Assembly (NCBI GenBank): GCA_031180805.1
Contig: JAPSLL010000001.1
Location: 1 to 64,000 of the forward strand
Source of the DNA: Bacillus sp. (in: firmicutes)
Lineage (GTDB): Bacteria > Bacillota > Bacilli > Bacillales > Bacillaceae
DNA: 64,000 nucleotides
Reading direction: 5' to 3'
The translations under genes were made by a program, and so were the position numbers. Positions 8,656-17,058 of this stretch are shown one piece after another (position 1 is the first letter of the stretch; every line of letters starts with the position of its first letter). The notes below the pieces were generated by a model. That model saw only the letters and a program-made list of their open reading frames with translations, was not told the DNA's origin and did not search any database.

Positions 8656-8684
8656 ATTATATCTCATGTTATATTATGTGTCAA
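8656..8684 (-). promoter_or_regulatory. sigma-A promoter of glnRA
   Basis: On the minus strand a perfect TTGACA (8684-8679) and a perfect TATAAT (8661-8656) are separated by 17 bases, about 30 bases before the glnR start. The -35 overlaps the downstream GlnR box, which explains repression. Confidence 0.95.
8667..8683 (-). promoter_or_regulatory. GlnR/TnrA box 2
   Basis: On the minus strand the 17-mer TGACACATAATATAACA matches the family consensus TGTNA-N7-TNACA at all but one fixed base. It overlaps the -35 of the glnRA promoter, where bound GlnR would block polymerase. Confidence 0.85.
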
Positions 8685-8689
8685 CTTTA

Positions 8690-8706
8690 TGTTAGATATT
8701 ATGACA
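8690..8706 (-). promoter_or_regulatory. GlnR/TnrA box 1
   Basis: TGTTAGATATTATGACA on the plus strand fits TGTNA-N7-TNACA exactly. It lies 23 bases centre to centre from box 2, i.e. about two helical turns, as in the B. subtilis glnRA operator. Confidence 0.9.
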
Positions 8707-8729
8707 TAAAGTTTTTTTCGGTACTTTTC

Positions 8730-10001
8730 TTATATTTCTGTAATTAATCCTTGCTCAATAAGAGAATCTAATGCTGTACAGATTGCTATTTTCACATGCG
8801 AATATGTGAGGCCGCCTTGGACATAGGCTACATATGGCTCACGTAATGGTCCATCTGCAGATAATTCAATACTAGCTCCTTGCACAAATGTTCCTGCCGC
8901 CATAATGACATCATCTTCATAGCCAGGCATATAATTGGGGTATGGAGTAACGTATGAATTAATTGGTGAAGCATATTGAATTGCTTGACAAAATGCTACC
9001 ATTTTAACTGGATCATCAAATTGTACTGATTGGATTAAATCCGTTCTCATACTATTCCATGATGGGTTTGTTTTCATACCAAACTCCTCTAACAATGCTG
9101 CAGTAAACACTGCACCTTTAAGTGCTTGTCCAACAACATGCGGCGCTAAAAAATAACCTTGGTACATATCCTGTAGGCTGTATAGTGAAGCACCTGCTTC
9201 AGCGCCAATACCTGGTGAGGTCATTCGGTAAGAACAAGCCTCCACAAGAGATTGCTTCCCTACAATATAGCCTCCAGTTTTTGCGAGTCCGCCACCTGGA
9301 TTTTTTATTAATGAGCCTGCCATTAAATCTGCGCCAACATGGCATGGTTCTTTCGTTTCTACAAATTCACCATAGCAATTATCGACAAAAATAACAACAT
9401 CTTCTTTTATTGATTTAACAAATTCGATCATTTCCTGTATTTCGGCTATTGTAAAAGAAGGTCGTGTAGCATATCCTTTTGAACGCTGGATCCCAATCAT
9501 CTTCGTTTTTGGTGAAATAGCCTTCGCAACGGCATCAAAGTCAACCTTGCCATTATTCTTTAATTCAACCGTTTGATAATCTATTTGGAATTCCTTTAAC
9601 GAGCCGATTCCACTCCCCCTTATTCCAACGATTTCCTCTAACGTGTCATAAGGCTTTCCAGTTATGTAAATGAGCTCATCACCTGGTCTTAATACACCAA
9701 ATAAGGCAATTGAAATTGCGTGTGTCCCTGATATAATTTGCGGTCTTACTAAGCCGGCTTCTCCGCCGAAAACATCTGCATATATTGCTTCTAACGTATC
9801 TCGACCAGTATCATCATAACCATACCCTGTAGTCGGGATAAAATGTGAATCACTTACTCGGTGAGCCTGAAAACTTTTTAGGACACGGAATTGATTTTCC
9901 TCACTTCGTCGGTCAATTCCTTCAAATAGTTCCCCAAGCTTTTTTTCGACATTTTGTACAATAGGGGCAAGCTTAGCCCCATTTTTTAAATAATTAAACA
10001 T
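8730..10001 (-). CDS. ynbB: YnbB, PLP-dependent Cys/Met-metabolism-like enzyme
   Basis: A 423-residue fold-type I PLP enzyme of the methionine gamma-lyase-like family once labelled aluminium resistance protein. The PLP lysine is in GSLIKNPGGGLAKTGG (about 227-242), and the Asp that holds the pyridine nitrogen is in VIFVDNCYGEF. The physiological reaction is not established. Five bases separate it from hflX on the same strand, so the two are probably cotranscribed, and this pair next to glnRA is the standard Bacillus order. ATG chosen after GAGAGGG. Confidence 0.9.
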   Translation of the reverse strand: MFNYLKNGAKLAPIVQNVEKKLGELFEGIDRRSEENQFRVLKSFQAHRVSDSHFIPTTGYGYDDTGRDTLEAIYADVFGGEAGLVRPQIISGTHAISIALFGVLRPGDELIYITGKPYDTLEEIVGIRGSGIGSLKEFQIDYQTVELKNNGKVDFDAVAKAISPKTKMIGIQRSKGYATRPSFTIAEIQEMIEFVKSIKEDVVIFVDNCYGEFVETKEPCHVGADLMAGSLIKNPGGGLAKTGGYIVGKQSLVEACSYRMTSPGIGAEAGASLYSLQDMYQGYFLAPHVVGQALKGAVFTAALLEEFGMKTNPSWNSMRTDLIQSVQFDDPVKMVAFCQAIQYASPINSYVTPYPNYMPGYEDDVIMAAGTFVQGASIELSADGPLREPYVAYVQGGLTYSHVKIAICTALDSLIEQGLITEI

Positions 10002-10006
10002 TAACC

Positions 10007-11278
10007 TTACCCTCTCTGTGAATATTCCTCTAGTTGTGAAGTTATTGCATGTGATTGCAGGGCATAGCCATCAATCTCATATGTTTCATCATCTTCATTA
10101 AACTGTAGTTTTTCTATTAGTGTTTCTGATTTTAATCTTGAAATAAAACTACCTTCTCGTGCTGGAACTTTAATACTATAAAGCTCCATCGCTTCTTTCA
10201 TTACTTTTTCGACATGCTCTAATAACATGCGTAAATCCTCATTAGAAAACGCACTTATTTCGATATAGTCCTCGTTAGGCGAAGGGACAAATGACCCTGG
10301 TGTTCTATCTCTTTTATTGTAAACAGTAACAATCGGTATTTCCTTTACATCAAGTTGTTTTAAAAGATCATACACTGTTTTTTCGTGATTTTCATAATCT
10401 TCATTTGAACTGTCAACGATATGGAGGATTAAATTTGCCTCTTTCACTTCTTCAAGCGTAGATCTAAAAGCAGCAACTAATGTAGTAGGTAAATCTTGGA
10501 TAAAACCTACTGTATCAGTTAAGAGTGCTTGATAGTTAGATGGCAGCAGGACTTTTCGAGTCATTGGATCTAATGTTGCAAACAATAAATCTTCTTCAAA
10601 ACTGCCAGCAGTCGTTAATCGATTAAATATCGTTGATTTCCCTGCGTTCGTATAACCGACAAGCGCAATTTGAAAAGCTTGATTCTTCTTTCTTCTCTCT
10701 CTATATCGATTGCGATGACGAACTACTGTAGAAAGCTGTTGCTTGATTTCATGAATACGGTTACGAATATGACGTCTATCTGTTTCAAGTTGTGTCTCAC
10801 CTGGACCTCTAGTTCCGATTCCACCGCCTTGTCGCGATAAGGCGATCCCTTGACCTGTTAACCGTGGTAACAAATATTGGAGTTGAGCTAATTCAACTTG
10901 CAGTTTTCCTTCCTTTGACTTAGCTCGCCCAGCAAATATATCTAAAATTAATTGAGTACGATCAATTATTTTAACATCAAGAGCAGATGAAATGTTTCGC
11001 AGCTGACTTGGAGATAATTCATCATTAAAAATAACGACGTCAGGATTTATCTCTTCAACTAAAGATAATAGCTCATTAACCTTCCCCTTACCTATGTATG
11101 TAGCTGGATGTGGTCGTTCCCTTTTTTGCATTAGGCTAACGACTACTTCACCATTTGCCGTTTTTGTTAATGAAGCCAATTCCTCCATTGAATATTGAAA
11201 ATGTTGGTCGCTCATTGTTTGTAACTGGCATCCAACTAAAATAACCTTTTCCTTTAAAACATTAATTGTATTTTCCAA
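10007..11278 (-). CDS. hflX: GTPase HflX
   Basis: The 423-residue protein is a ribosome-associated translational GTPase, known to split stalled or stressed 70S ribosomes. An N-terminal HflX domain carries the glycine-rich [14 protein letters not shown] stretch. The G domain starts with the P-loop GYTNAGKST (about 208-216), then DTVGF (G3) and YNKRD (G4). The start is TTG 11278, since no in-frame ATG lies near; GGGAATGG precedes it. It heads the hflX-ynbB operon. Confidence 0.93.
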   Translation of the reverse strand: MENTINVLKEKVILVGCQLQTMSDQHFQYSMEELASLTKTANGEVVVSLMQKRERPHPATYIGKGKVNELLSLVEEINPDVVIFNDELSPSQLRNISSALDVKIIDRTQLILDIFAGRAKSKEGKLQVELAQLQYLLPRLTGQGIALSRQGGGIGTRGPGETQLETDRRHIRNRIHEIKQQLSTVVRHRNRYRERRKKNQAFQIALVGYTNAGKSTIFNRLTTAGSFEEDLLFATLDPMTRKVLLPSNYQALLTDTVGFIQDLPTTLVAAFRSTLEEVKEANLILHIVDSSNEDYENHEKTVYDLLKQLDVKEIPIVTVYNKRDRTPGSFVPSPNEDYIEISAFSNEDLRMLLEHVEKVMKEAMELYSIKVPAREGSFISRLKSETLIEKLQFNEDDETYEIDGYALQSHAITSQLEEYSQRG

Positions 11279-11512
11279 ACATCAACCATTCCCTTACGCT
11301 ATTTTAGCAATCTTATCATATCAAAGATTTGGATAATACACTAATTATATCTTTATTATATAAATAAAGTGTACTGATTATTTTAACAATTGCAATTTGA
11401 ATATTCCATCTAAATAAAATTACCGTTAAAAAAGCATTGACCTTTTTATATAGGAGGATTAAAATCATCTCGAATAGGATGAAGTTATTTTTAAATGTGG
11501 AGGATAAATTGA

Positions 11513-12136
11513 ATGACCTGGGACGTTTTAAGTATTATCGGAACAATTGCGTTTGCAATAAGTGGTGCAATTGTTGCTATGGAAGAGGAATATGATATTT
11601 TAGGTGTATATATTTTAGGAATCGTGACCGCATTTGGAGGTGGAGCGATTCGAAATTTATTAATTGGGGTTCCTGTAACTGCTCTATGGGAGCAAGGCTT
11701 TCTCTTTCAAATAGCCCTTTTTGCTATGACTATCGTCTTTCTATTTCCAAATATGTTATTAAAGCATTGGGCAAAATGGGGAAATTTCACCGATGCAATT
11801 GGTTTAGCTGCCTTTGCAATTCAAGGGGCACTTTATGCAGTAGAGATGAATCACCCAACAAGTGCAGTAGTTGTTGCTGCAGTACTAACTGGAAGTGGTG
11901 GAGGAATCATTCGCGATTTGCTTGCAGGTCGGAAACCATTAGTTCTTAGAGATGAAATTTATGCATTTTGGGCAATTTTTGTAGGACTTATAATCGGATT
12001 TGAACTCGTAAAACAATCTTATGAATTATACCTGCTATTTATTTGTATCGTAATTCTAAGAGTGCTCTCATATACATTTAAATGGAAGTTACCAATAAGA
12101 AGTATACATCCTTCAAAAAATCAATCAGTCCTATAA
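11513..12136 (+). CDS. TRIC-type (UPF0126) membrane channel protein
   Basis: A 207-residue membrane protein made of two internally similar halves. Each has three hydrophobic helices and a glycine-rich loop: TAFGGGAIRNLLIG near 43 and GSGGGIIRDLLAG near 126. This is the UPF0126/YadS-YvgT family, prokaryotic TRIC homotrimeric cation channels. The ion in vivo is unknown. ATG follows GGAGGATAAATTGA. It is one of few plus-strand genes here and is convergent with 12228..12572; a bidirectional hairpin separates them. Confidence 0.85.
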   Translation: MTWDVLSIIGTIAFAISGAIVAMEEEYDILGVYILGIVTAFGGGAIRNLLIGVPVTALWEQGFLFQIALFAMTIVFLFPNMLLKHWAKWGNFTDAIGLAAFAIQGALYAVEMNHPTSAVVVAAVLTGSGGGIIRDLLAGRKPLVLRDEIYAFWAIFVGLIIGFELVKQSYELYLLFICIVILRVLSYTFKWKLPIRSIHPSKNQSVL

Positions 12137-12186
12137 TAAGGCTACTGATTAAAGTCCCCAGGTTACAATAACCTTATTAAAATATG

Positions 12187-12226
12187 AAAATGAGAAAACA
12201 CGAATCATACTGTGTTTCCTCATTTT
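12187..12226. terminator. bidirectional intrinsic terminator
   Basis: AAAATGAG(A)AAACAC and GTGTTT(C)CTCATTTT form a stem usable on both strands. It lies between the convergent TRIC gene and the 114-residue ORF, with T-rich sequence on both sides. Confidence 0.75.
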
Positions 12227-12227
12227 A

Positions 12228-12572
12228 TTAGCTGATTTTTTGTAAAGGCAATATTACTTTTGACTGTTTGATTTTGCTTTTTATATAAGTTTGTGTTGTA
12301 TCAAATTGTTCCGCTACATATTTTGTTGCCCCGTAATATGTTCTGGCATTTTCCATTTCTTCATGAACTATATATTCATAAATAGCCGCTTCAATATCAT
12401 AGAAAAATGGTAAAAGGGCTTTATTTCTTAAAAGAATTTGATAAATCTGTTCAATAAAATAAGAGTCTTTATTAAATCTATCTGATAATTGCTCAAGTGC
12501 AAATTGATTAAGATTTATATTCCTTTCAACGAAAAATTTAATTTCTTCTATAAGTATTTTGATATCATTCAT
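12228..12572 (-). CDS. unknown protein with helix-turn-helix-like C-terminus
   Basis: The 114-residue product is not one I recognise. It looks all-helical and acidic. Residues about 85-103 (YVAEQFDTTQTYIKSKIKQ) have the spacing of a helix-turn-helix, so it may bind DNA or be a partner-binding helical protein. I set the start at ATG 12572, nine bases after AGGAG; an in-frame GTG three codons upstream would start inside the ribosome-binding site. It stands alone, divergent from the holin-like gene. Confidence 0.6.
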   Translation of the reverse strand: MNDIKILIEEIKFFVERNINLNQFALEQLSDRFNKDSYFIEQIYQILLRNKALLPFFYDIEAAIYEYIVHEEMENARTYYGATKYVAEQFDTTQTYIKSKIKQSKVILPLQKIS

Positions 12573-12816
12573 GATAATCACTCCTTCTTATATCATGTAT
12601 TTTATCAATAGTCACATCTTTATGGAAGCGTTATCAACATTGATTTCAATAGCATTTTTCGAATGATATTGAAATTCTAATGCCTTTTTTATATATCTTC
12701 ACAATAATCGAATATTTCGATTCATTTTCAATCGAAGATAGCAATTGGGTGCACAATGCAAATCTGCATGCATATGATAAAGTGAACGATTCTTACTTAA
12801 AAGGAGTGATGAATTC

Positions 12817-13185
12817 GTGAGATGGAAAAATTATGGACTATGGGTGTCAATTGCATCTGTTCTATATATGGTGTTAAAGGATCTCGGGTATCAAATTGAC
12901 CTAACAAGATGGGAAACTTATGTGACGGCTATTCTTGGTATCCTCGTTTCACTTGGGGTAATCTCAAATCCTGAAAATGGGAAAGGCTATTTCACTTTAA
13001 AATCGGCAAAATCTGCTTCAAATATTCCTGCTGAAGAAGAAGCTTCGGAAATAAGTTCCGTATCTTCAAGAACACAAGCTGGAACAGGGGAATATATTCA
13101 AACAGATTCCGTAGATTATGATGCGAATCTTAATGGTGATCAAGAAGATTTTCATGATAGAAAATATATTCCATATGAAAAGTAA
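12817..13185 (+). CDS. holin-like small membrane protein
   Basis: This 122-residue protein has an N-terminal half like phage phi-LC3-type holins. A Trp-containing hydrophobic helix (about 6-22) and a second one (about 35-50) are joined by a short turn, ending ISNPENGKGY, a typical post-helix motif. A hydrophilic, acidic, disordered tail of about 55 residues ends YIPYEK, which holins of this class normally lack. GTG start after AAAGGAGTGATGAATTC. No endolysin is adjacent, so it may be a domesticated holin. Confidence 0.65.
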   Translation: MRWKNYGLWVSIASVLYMVLKDLGYQIDLTRWETYVTAILGILVSLGVISNPENGKGYFTLKSAKSASNIPAEEEASEISSVSSRTQAGTGEYIQTDSVDYDANLNGDQEDFHDRKYIPYEK

Positions 13186-13207
13186 TGACCTTATTTATAT
13201 ATAAACG

Positions 13208-13260
13208 AATAATAGGTAAGGGGGATTTCATAAAACTTACATCCCCCTTACCTATTATTT
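13208..13260. terminator. strong convergent terminator
   Basis: A perfect 19-bp stem (left arm 13208-13226, right arm 13241-13259) with a 14-base loop is followed on the plus strand by TTTTATTTTTT. It serves the holin-like gene and overlaps the stop of the convergent gene 13255..13590. Confidence 0.92.
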
Positions 13261-13590
13261 TATTTTTTCTATTTTAATAATCCCTTCTACATGATTCTCT
13301 GATTCAACATATGCTTTAATTCTATCATTTACTTGAATTGAATCTTCAATAGGAACTTTAACATTATCTTTATTAAAGACGATTTTCGTTTTACCATCTA
13401 TAGATTCACCATAATAATCATTCCCTTTTATATCTGTTATGACATAAGTAAATGTTTTATATGGTGATGTAACTTCTTCCTCTGTATTAGTTGGAATTGA
13501 AACTGGCTCTTTGACTGGTTTAGAAAAATAGAAATATAGGATGGCTAACAATACGACTAAAACGAATAGTATATACACTTTTACTTTCAT
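13255..13590 (-). CDS. membrane-anchored extracytoplasmic protein, unknown
   Basis: The 111-residue protein has an N-terminal signal anchor (KVKVYILFVLVVLLAILYFYF, residues about 2-21, not lipidated: no lipobox Cys). A Pro/Glu linker and a small beta-rich domain of about 70 residues (TFTYVITDIKGNDYYGES ... RIKAYVES) follow and would face outside. I chose ATG 13590, five bases after GGAGG + TTATG. The upstream TTG overlaps the ribosome-binding site. No family recognised; nothing nearby points to a function. Confidence 0.65.
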   Translation of the reverse strand: MKVKVYILFVLVVLLAILYFYFSKPVKEPVSIPTNTEEEVTSPYKTFTYVITDIKGNDYYGESIDGKTKIVFNKDNVKVPIEDSIQVNDRIKAYVESENHVEGIIKIEKIK

Positions 13591-13723
13591 CATAACCTCC
13601 AAAAATTTGAATCTGCTATATCATGTATGATGAAAGGATATAAATAAGAACATCTAATTTAATAGAATTATTCTTTTTCTAAACGTTCTGGTAAACTCGG
13701 TTGTTTGAGTTCGCTTCACTATT

Positions 13724-14704
13724 TTATATTTTATCATTATTAACCTTCTCTTCGGAAAAAACTAAGTCTTGACCTTTTATTGTCAAAAGATCGTCTCGAT
13801 TATATTTATCAGTAAGTAATAAACGCATTGCTTGTGAACGAATTGATTTTTCGATGATGTTCCGAACATATCTGCCATTACTAAATTTAGTAGGATGTAC
13901 CGTGGATTTTACAGTCATTAAATGTTCTTTAAGCTTTAGCATCGCCTCATCATTGAGCTGATATTCTCTTTCTGTTACCATACGACGAGATATTTCCATT
14001 AAATCATCAACAGAATAATCAGGAAAATTAATAACTAGCGGAAACCTAGATAATAATCCAGGATTTAATGATAAAAAATTATCCATTTCTTTAGGATATC
14101 CAGCTAAAATCAAAACAAAATCATGCTGCTTATCCTCCATATGTTTTACTAATGTATCAATCGCTTCCTTTCCAAAATCCTTTTCACCACCTCTTGCTAG
14201 TGAATAGGCTTCATCGATAAACAAAATTCCTCCGAGTGCTTTTTTTATTAAATCCCTTGTTTTTTGTGCAGTGTGACCTATATATTCGCCAACTAAATCT
14301 GCTCTTTCAGCTTCAATAAGATGTCCTTTTGAAAGGACATTCATTTGGAAAAATAATTTTCCAACTAAACGGGCTACCGTTGTTTTACCAGTACCAGGAT
14401 TCCCTTTAAACATCATATGAAGAGCTTGCTTTCCTGCTTTTAAACCTTGTTCTTCTCGTTTCTTATTAATATAAATCCATGCATATATTTCTTTTATCAT
14501 TCTTTTCATTTCAGACATACCAACTAATGAACTCATCTCATTTTCTATCTCTTTTAAAATTGAGTGTTTACTTTCAACTTTTGGAATTTTCAAATCATAG
14601 GAAGATGCACTGATTTTTTCTTCTTTTTTCTCTTTTGTTTGATTATTTAAAATGATATTAATTTGTCCGTTTGTTTTATATGTGACTGCTTGATCTCTTT
14701 CCAA
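13724..14704 (-). CDS. spoVK: stage V sporulation protein K (AAA ATPase)
   Basis: The 326-residue AAA ATPase has Walker A GNPGTGKTT at 101-109, Walker B ILFIDEAYSLA near 160-170, sensor 1 ILAGY and an arginine-finger region LLSRFPLVINFP. It belongs to the CbxX/CfxQ group. In B. subtilis spoVK mutants arrest late in spore maturation. It starts with TTG after GAGGTGAACATCT. Position between hfq/miaA and hflX is the conserved Bacillus order. Confidence 0.95.
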   Translation of the reverse strand: MERDQAVTYKTNGQINIILNNQTKEKKEEKISASSYDLKIPKVESKHSILKEIENEMSSLVGMSEMKRMIKEIYAWIYINKKREEQGLKAGKQALHMMFKGNPGTGKTTVARLVGKLFFQMNVLSKGHLIEAERADLVGEYIGHTAQKTRDLIKKALGGILFIDEAYSLARGGEKDFGKEAIDTLVKHMEDKQHDFVLILAGYPKEMDNFLSLNPGLLSRFPLVINFPDYSVDDLMEISRRMVTEREYQLNDEAMLKLKEHLMTVKSTVHPTKFSNGRYVRNIIEKSIRSQAMRLLLTDKYNRDDLLTIKGQDLVFSEEKVNNDKI

Positions 14705-15114
14705 AGATGTTCACCTCACAATCTGTAACGATAAAAGCAACTAAAATCATTTCGTGCACCTCATGTCCACAAAATGTGTTATCCTCTATGTTGCTATTCC
14801 CACCTTTTTAAAGGTAAAAAGAGTTTAACTCAACTGGAATGTATATATCCACCAAGCCATTACATAATTTCCCAAAAGCGCTTCATACTTGTTATACTAA
14901 TACAAGTATAGAAGAAAACTAATTGTAACGAATTTCCATGAATTCTGTTGAATTTTGCGCTTTCCCAAGAAATATCCATTCCTTTATATATATTCATTTA
15001 TTTGAAATTTAAAACTAATTGACTCATTTTTGAAGTATTTTCTTTTTGAGGTAAGTTGGGGTATATATAATGAAGGAGCTGAAAAATTTTATTCAGCTCC
15101 CTTTGTTTGCACTA
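14705..15114. other. hfq-spoVK intergenic region
   Basis: No ORF with a credible start. An inverted repeat ATACTTGT/ACAAGTAT (14885-14892 and 14902-14909) with a 9-base spacer could be an operator or part of the spoVK promoter region. I could not assign a sigma factor. The hfq terminator hairpin occupies 15075-15100. Confidence 0.4.
15075..15100 (-). terminator. hfq terminator hairpin
   Basis: GGAGCTGAA and TTCAGCTCC pair over an 8-base loop, 15 bases after the hfq stop. On the minus strand the T tract is poor (TTCATTAT), so termination may be partial. Confidence 0.65.
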
Positions 15115-15339
15115 TTATTCAAGCTCAAGCTGTATGTTTTTCTGAGGTGCGAATGTTGAAATCGCATGCTTATAGATGAGCTGTTGTTTTCCCTCAGTTT
15201 CTAATAATACTGTAAAATTATCAAATCCTTTAATCAGGCCTCTTAATTGAAAACCATTTAATAAAAATACTGTTACGAACGTTCCATCCTTACGTAATTG
15301 ATTTAAAAATTGATCTTGGATATTTACTGCTTGCTTCAT
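15115..15339 (-). CDS. hfq: RNA chaperone Hfq
   Basis: The 74-residue protein is an Sm-fold RNA chaperone forming hexameric rings. The Sm1 region contains [26 protein letters not shown] with the Phe at the U-binding site. The Sm2 signature is YKHAIST (canonical YKHAI). Length and sequence fit Bacillus Hfq with no long acidic tail. A strong AGAGGAGGACGAAGC precedes the ATG. It follows miaA by 40 bp and is likely cotranscribed. Confidence 0.97.
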   Translation of the reverse strand: MKQAVNIQDQFLNQLRKDGTFVTVFLLNGFQLRGLIKGFDNFTVLLETEGKQQLIYKHAISTFAPQKNIQLELE

Positions 15340-15379
15340 GCTTCGTCCTCCTCTTTTCTCTATACTTTAAATTATTCGA

Positions 15380-16318
15380 TTAAAGTTGAAGCTTTCCTGC
15401 TATATATGTAAAAATTTCCTCAAGCTTTTCTTCATGGTTTACTGGTGGAGTCATATCAAACCATTGAACATCCATCTTATTACGAAACCATGTTAATTGT
15501 CTTTTAGCATATCTTCTTGAGTTTTGCATTAAATTGTTTATTGCATCTTCATACGATGTTTTTCCATCAAAATAATCATATATTTCTTTATATCCAATAG
15601 CTTGAATTGCCTGAGTATCACGAATTCCAGTATCATATAGCTCTTTAACCTCCTCAATCAATCCATCATCAATCATTAGGTCGACACGTTGGTTGATTCG
15701 CTCGTATAGGGTTTCTCTATCCATTGTTAAACCGATTAAAGCTACATCATATAACATGTTTTTATTTTGATTTCTCAGATATTCTGACATCGTTTTGTTC
15801 GTACAATGATATATTTCAAGAGCACGAATAACTCTTCTACTATTGTTTGGATGGATTTTCTCAGCACTTTCAGGATCGATGTCTTTAAGTATTTCATGTA
15901 ATGAAACTTCACCTTTTATGCTTAATTCTTTCTCTAACAATTTACGATATTCCGGGTCAGAAGGAACATCTGAAAAATTATAATCGTATAAAACAGATTG
16001 AATATAGAGTCCCGTACCACCAACTATCATCGGGAATTTATCCCGTTCAGTTATATCATCAATTAAAGGTCGAACTGTTGCTTGGAATTCTGCCACTGAG
16101 AAATCTTCATCAGGATTTTTTATGTCGATTAAATGATGTGGTATTCCCTGCATTTCTGTTTCTTGTATTTTCGCTGTCCCTATGTCCATCCCTCGGTATA
16201 TCTGCATTGAATCACCACTTATGATTTCTCCATTCAGTCGATGTGCCAATTCTATGCTCAACTTTGTTTTACCAACTGCTGTCGGTCCAATGATGACAAC
16301 GAGTTTCTTTTTTTTCAA
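15380..16318 (-). CDS. miaA: tRNA dimethylallyltransferase MiaA
   Basis: MiaA transfers the dimethylallyl group to A37 of tRNAs that read UNN codons. The 312-residue protein has the P-loop GPTAVGKTKLS at about 11-21, the DSMQIYRGMDIGTAK substrate-Asp region at 36-50, and the MIVGGTGLYIQ strand near 99. The start is TTG 16318; no ATG is in frame. MiaB, which then thiomethylates the same base, is encoded at 26.4 kb. The order miaA-hfq is conserved. Confidence 0.95.
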   Translation of the reverse strand: MKKKKLVVIIGPTAVGKTKLSIELAHRLNGEIISGDSMQIYRGMDIGTAKIQETEMQGIPHHLIDIKNPDEDFSVAEFQATVRPLIDDITERDKFPMIVGGTGLYIQSVLYDYNFSDVPSDPEYRKLLEKELSIKGEVSLHEILKDIDPESAEKIHPNNSRRVIRALEIYHCTNKTMSEYLRNQNKNMLYDVALIGLTMDRETLYERINQRVDLMIDDGLIEEVKELYDTGIRDTQAIQAIGYKEIYDYFDGKTSYEDAINNLMQNSRRYAKRQLTWFRNKMDVQWFDMTPPVNHEEKLEEIFTYIAGKLQL

Positions 16319-16477
16319 ACATAATCACTCTTTCAAGGTCATTTGATTCTACGATCATCATCTTACCACGAGCAATTCCTGAACACCAGATCATTGTATC
16401 CTATTTAATGAAATTGTAAACAGGATTTCCATATATTTCTAAGAAAAAGCATTTGATTTACATAATATTTTTATTGT

Positions 16478-16507
16478 AAATATGAGTCCTAAATAGGACT
16501 CATATTT
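16478..16507. terminator. perfect 13-bp hairpin at the end of 16500..16670
   Basis: AAATATGAGTCCT and AGGACTCATATTT pair across AAAT, overlapping the stop of the small membrane protein gene. The sequence after it on the minus strand is ACAATAAAAA, not a T tract, so it may be an inefficient terminator or a stabilising 3' stem. Confidence 0.5.
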
Positions 16508-16670
16508 GTTTATTACGACTTTTTACCTTATCAACTAATTTAATAAAATTTAATAGCAAATCAAATGGCCAGAATAAGCTTGTTAGGATAATCTCATAAC
16601 GCTTTAACTCTTTGAGTTTATACACTGAATAAAAAATCCCAATCATCATATAAATCAGTAGTTCAAGCAT
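16500..16670 (-). CDS. small single-pass membrane protein
   Basis: A 56-residue protein beginning MLELLIYMMIGIFYSVYKL, with a hydrophobic helix at about 1-18, a second amphipathic stretch TSLFWPFDLLLNFIKL, and a basic tail DKVKSRNKQI. ATG 16670 is chosen because AAAGGAACATCTTT precedes it; the longer 68-residue reading lacks a ribosome-binding site. Function unknown. It lies between mutL and miaA, where Bacillus genomes often carry small ymz-type genes. Confidence 0.6.
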   Translation of the reverse strand: MLELLIYMMIGIFYSVYKLKELKRYEIILTSLFWPFDLLLNFIKLVDKVKSRNKQI

Positions 16671-16826
16671 AAAGATGTTCCTTTCTCTTTTTGGTAGTGT
16701 ATTCATTTTTATTAGGTTATGTTCCTAAAAAGCCTTACTCTTTTAAAGCTCCGTATCAGCTTGTAGATGTAGAACTCTGTTTTCACTTGAATGTACCGAA
16801 CTTCATCAATTCATCACCAAAACATA

Positions 16827-16865
16827 AAAAACAGTCCTTATTAAATTTTAGTAAGAACTGCTTTA
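16827..16865 (-). terminator. orphan intrinsic terminator
   Basis: On the minus strand, GCAGTTCTTA pairs with TAAGGACTGT (two G-U) around an AT-rich loop and is followed by TTTTT. No annotated minus-strand gene lies directly upstream of it, so it would end a small untranslated RNA or a very short gene. Confidence 0.55.
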
Positions 16866-16968
16866 ACTGATTTCATGATGAAGTTATATTTCCATATTAC
16901 TCGTTTTACCTGATGACATCCTTATAATTTCATAAAAGAACAAGCTAAGATTGCCTGAATACGATCCA

Positions 16969-16996
16969 TTCATATGGAGATAATAATTTTTGTCAA
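16969..16996 (-). promoter_or_regulatory. possible sigma-A promoter for a small RNA
   Basis: TTGACA (16996-16991) and TATGAA (16974-16969) on the minus strand are 16 bases apart. A transcript from about 16962 to the hairpin at 16827 would be about 135 nt. The -10 overlaps the ATG of the 29-codon ORF, so this promoter could not express that ORF in full. Confidence 0.35.
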
Positions 16997-17058
16997 AAAT
17001 CCTTATTAGAAAACATCTAGGACTCTAAAATAATTATTCTTAAATAAATGAGGGTTAT

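Larger units (their letters stand above)
16671..17058. other. intergenic region with an orphan minus-strand unit
   Basis: The gap holds a promoter-like pair at 16969-16996 and a terminator-like hairpin at 16827-16865, both on the minus strand, and a 29-codon ORF at 16884..16973 (MNGSYSGNLSLFF...). The rest shows nothing I can identify. See the separate promoter and terminator entries. Confidence 0.4.

Noticed and set aside
16884-16973. 29-codon ORF starting MNGSYSGN
   Set aside because: No ribosome-binding site, and the start overlaps the -10 of the only promoter nearby, so it cannot be expressed from that promoter. Kept only as a note with the candidate small RNA.
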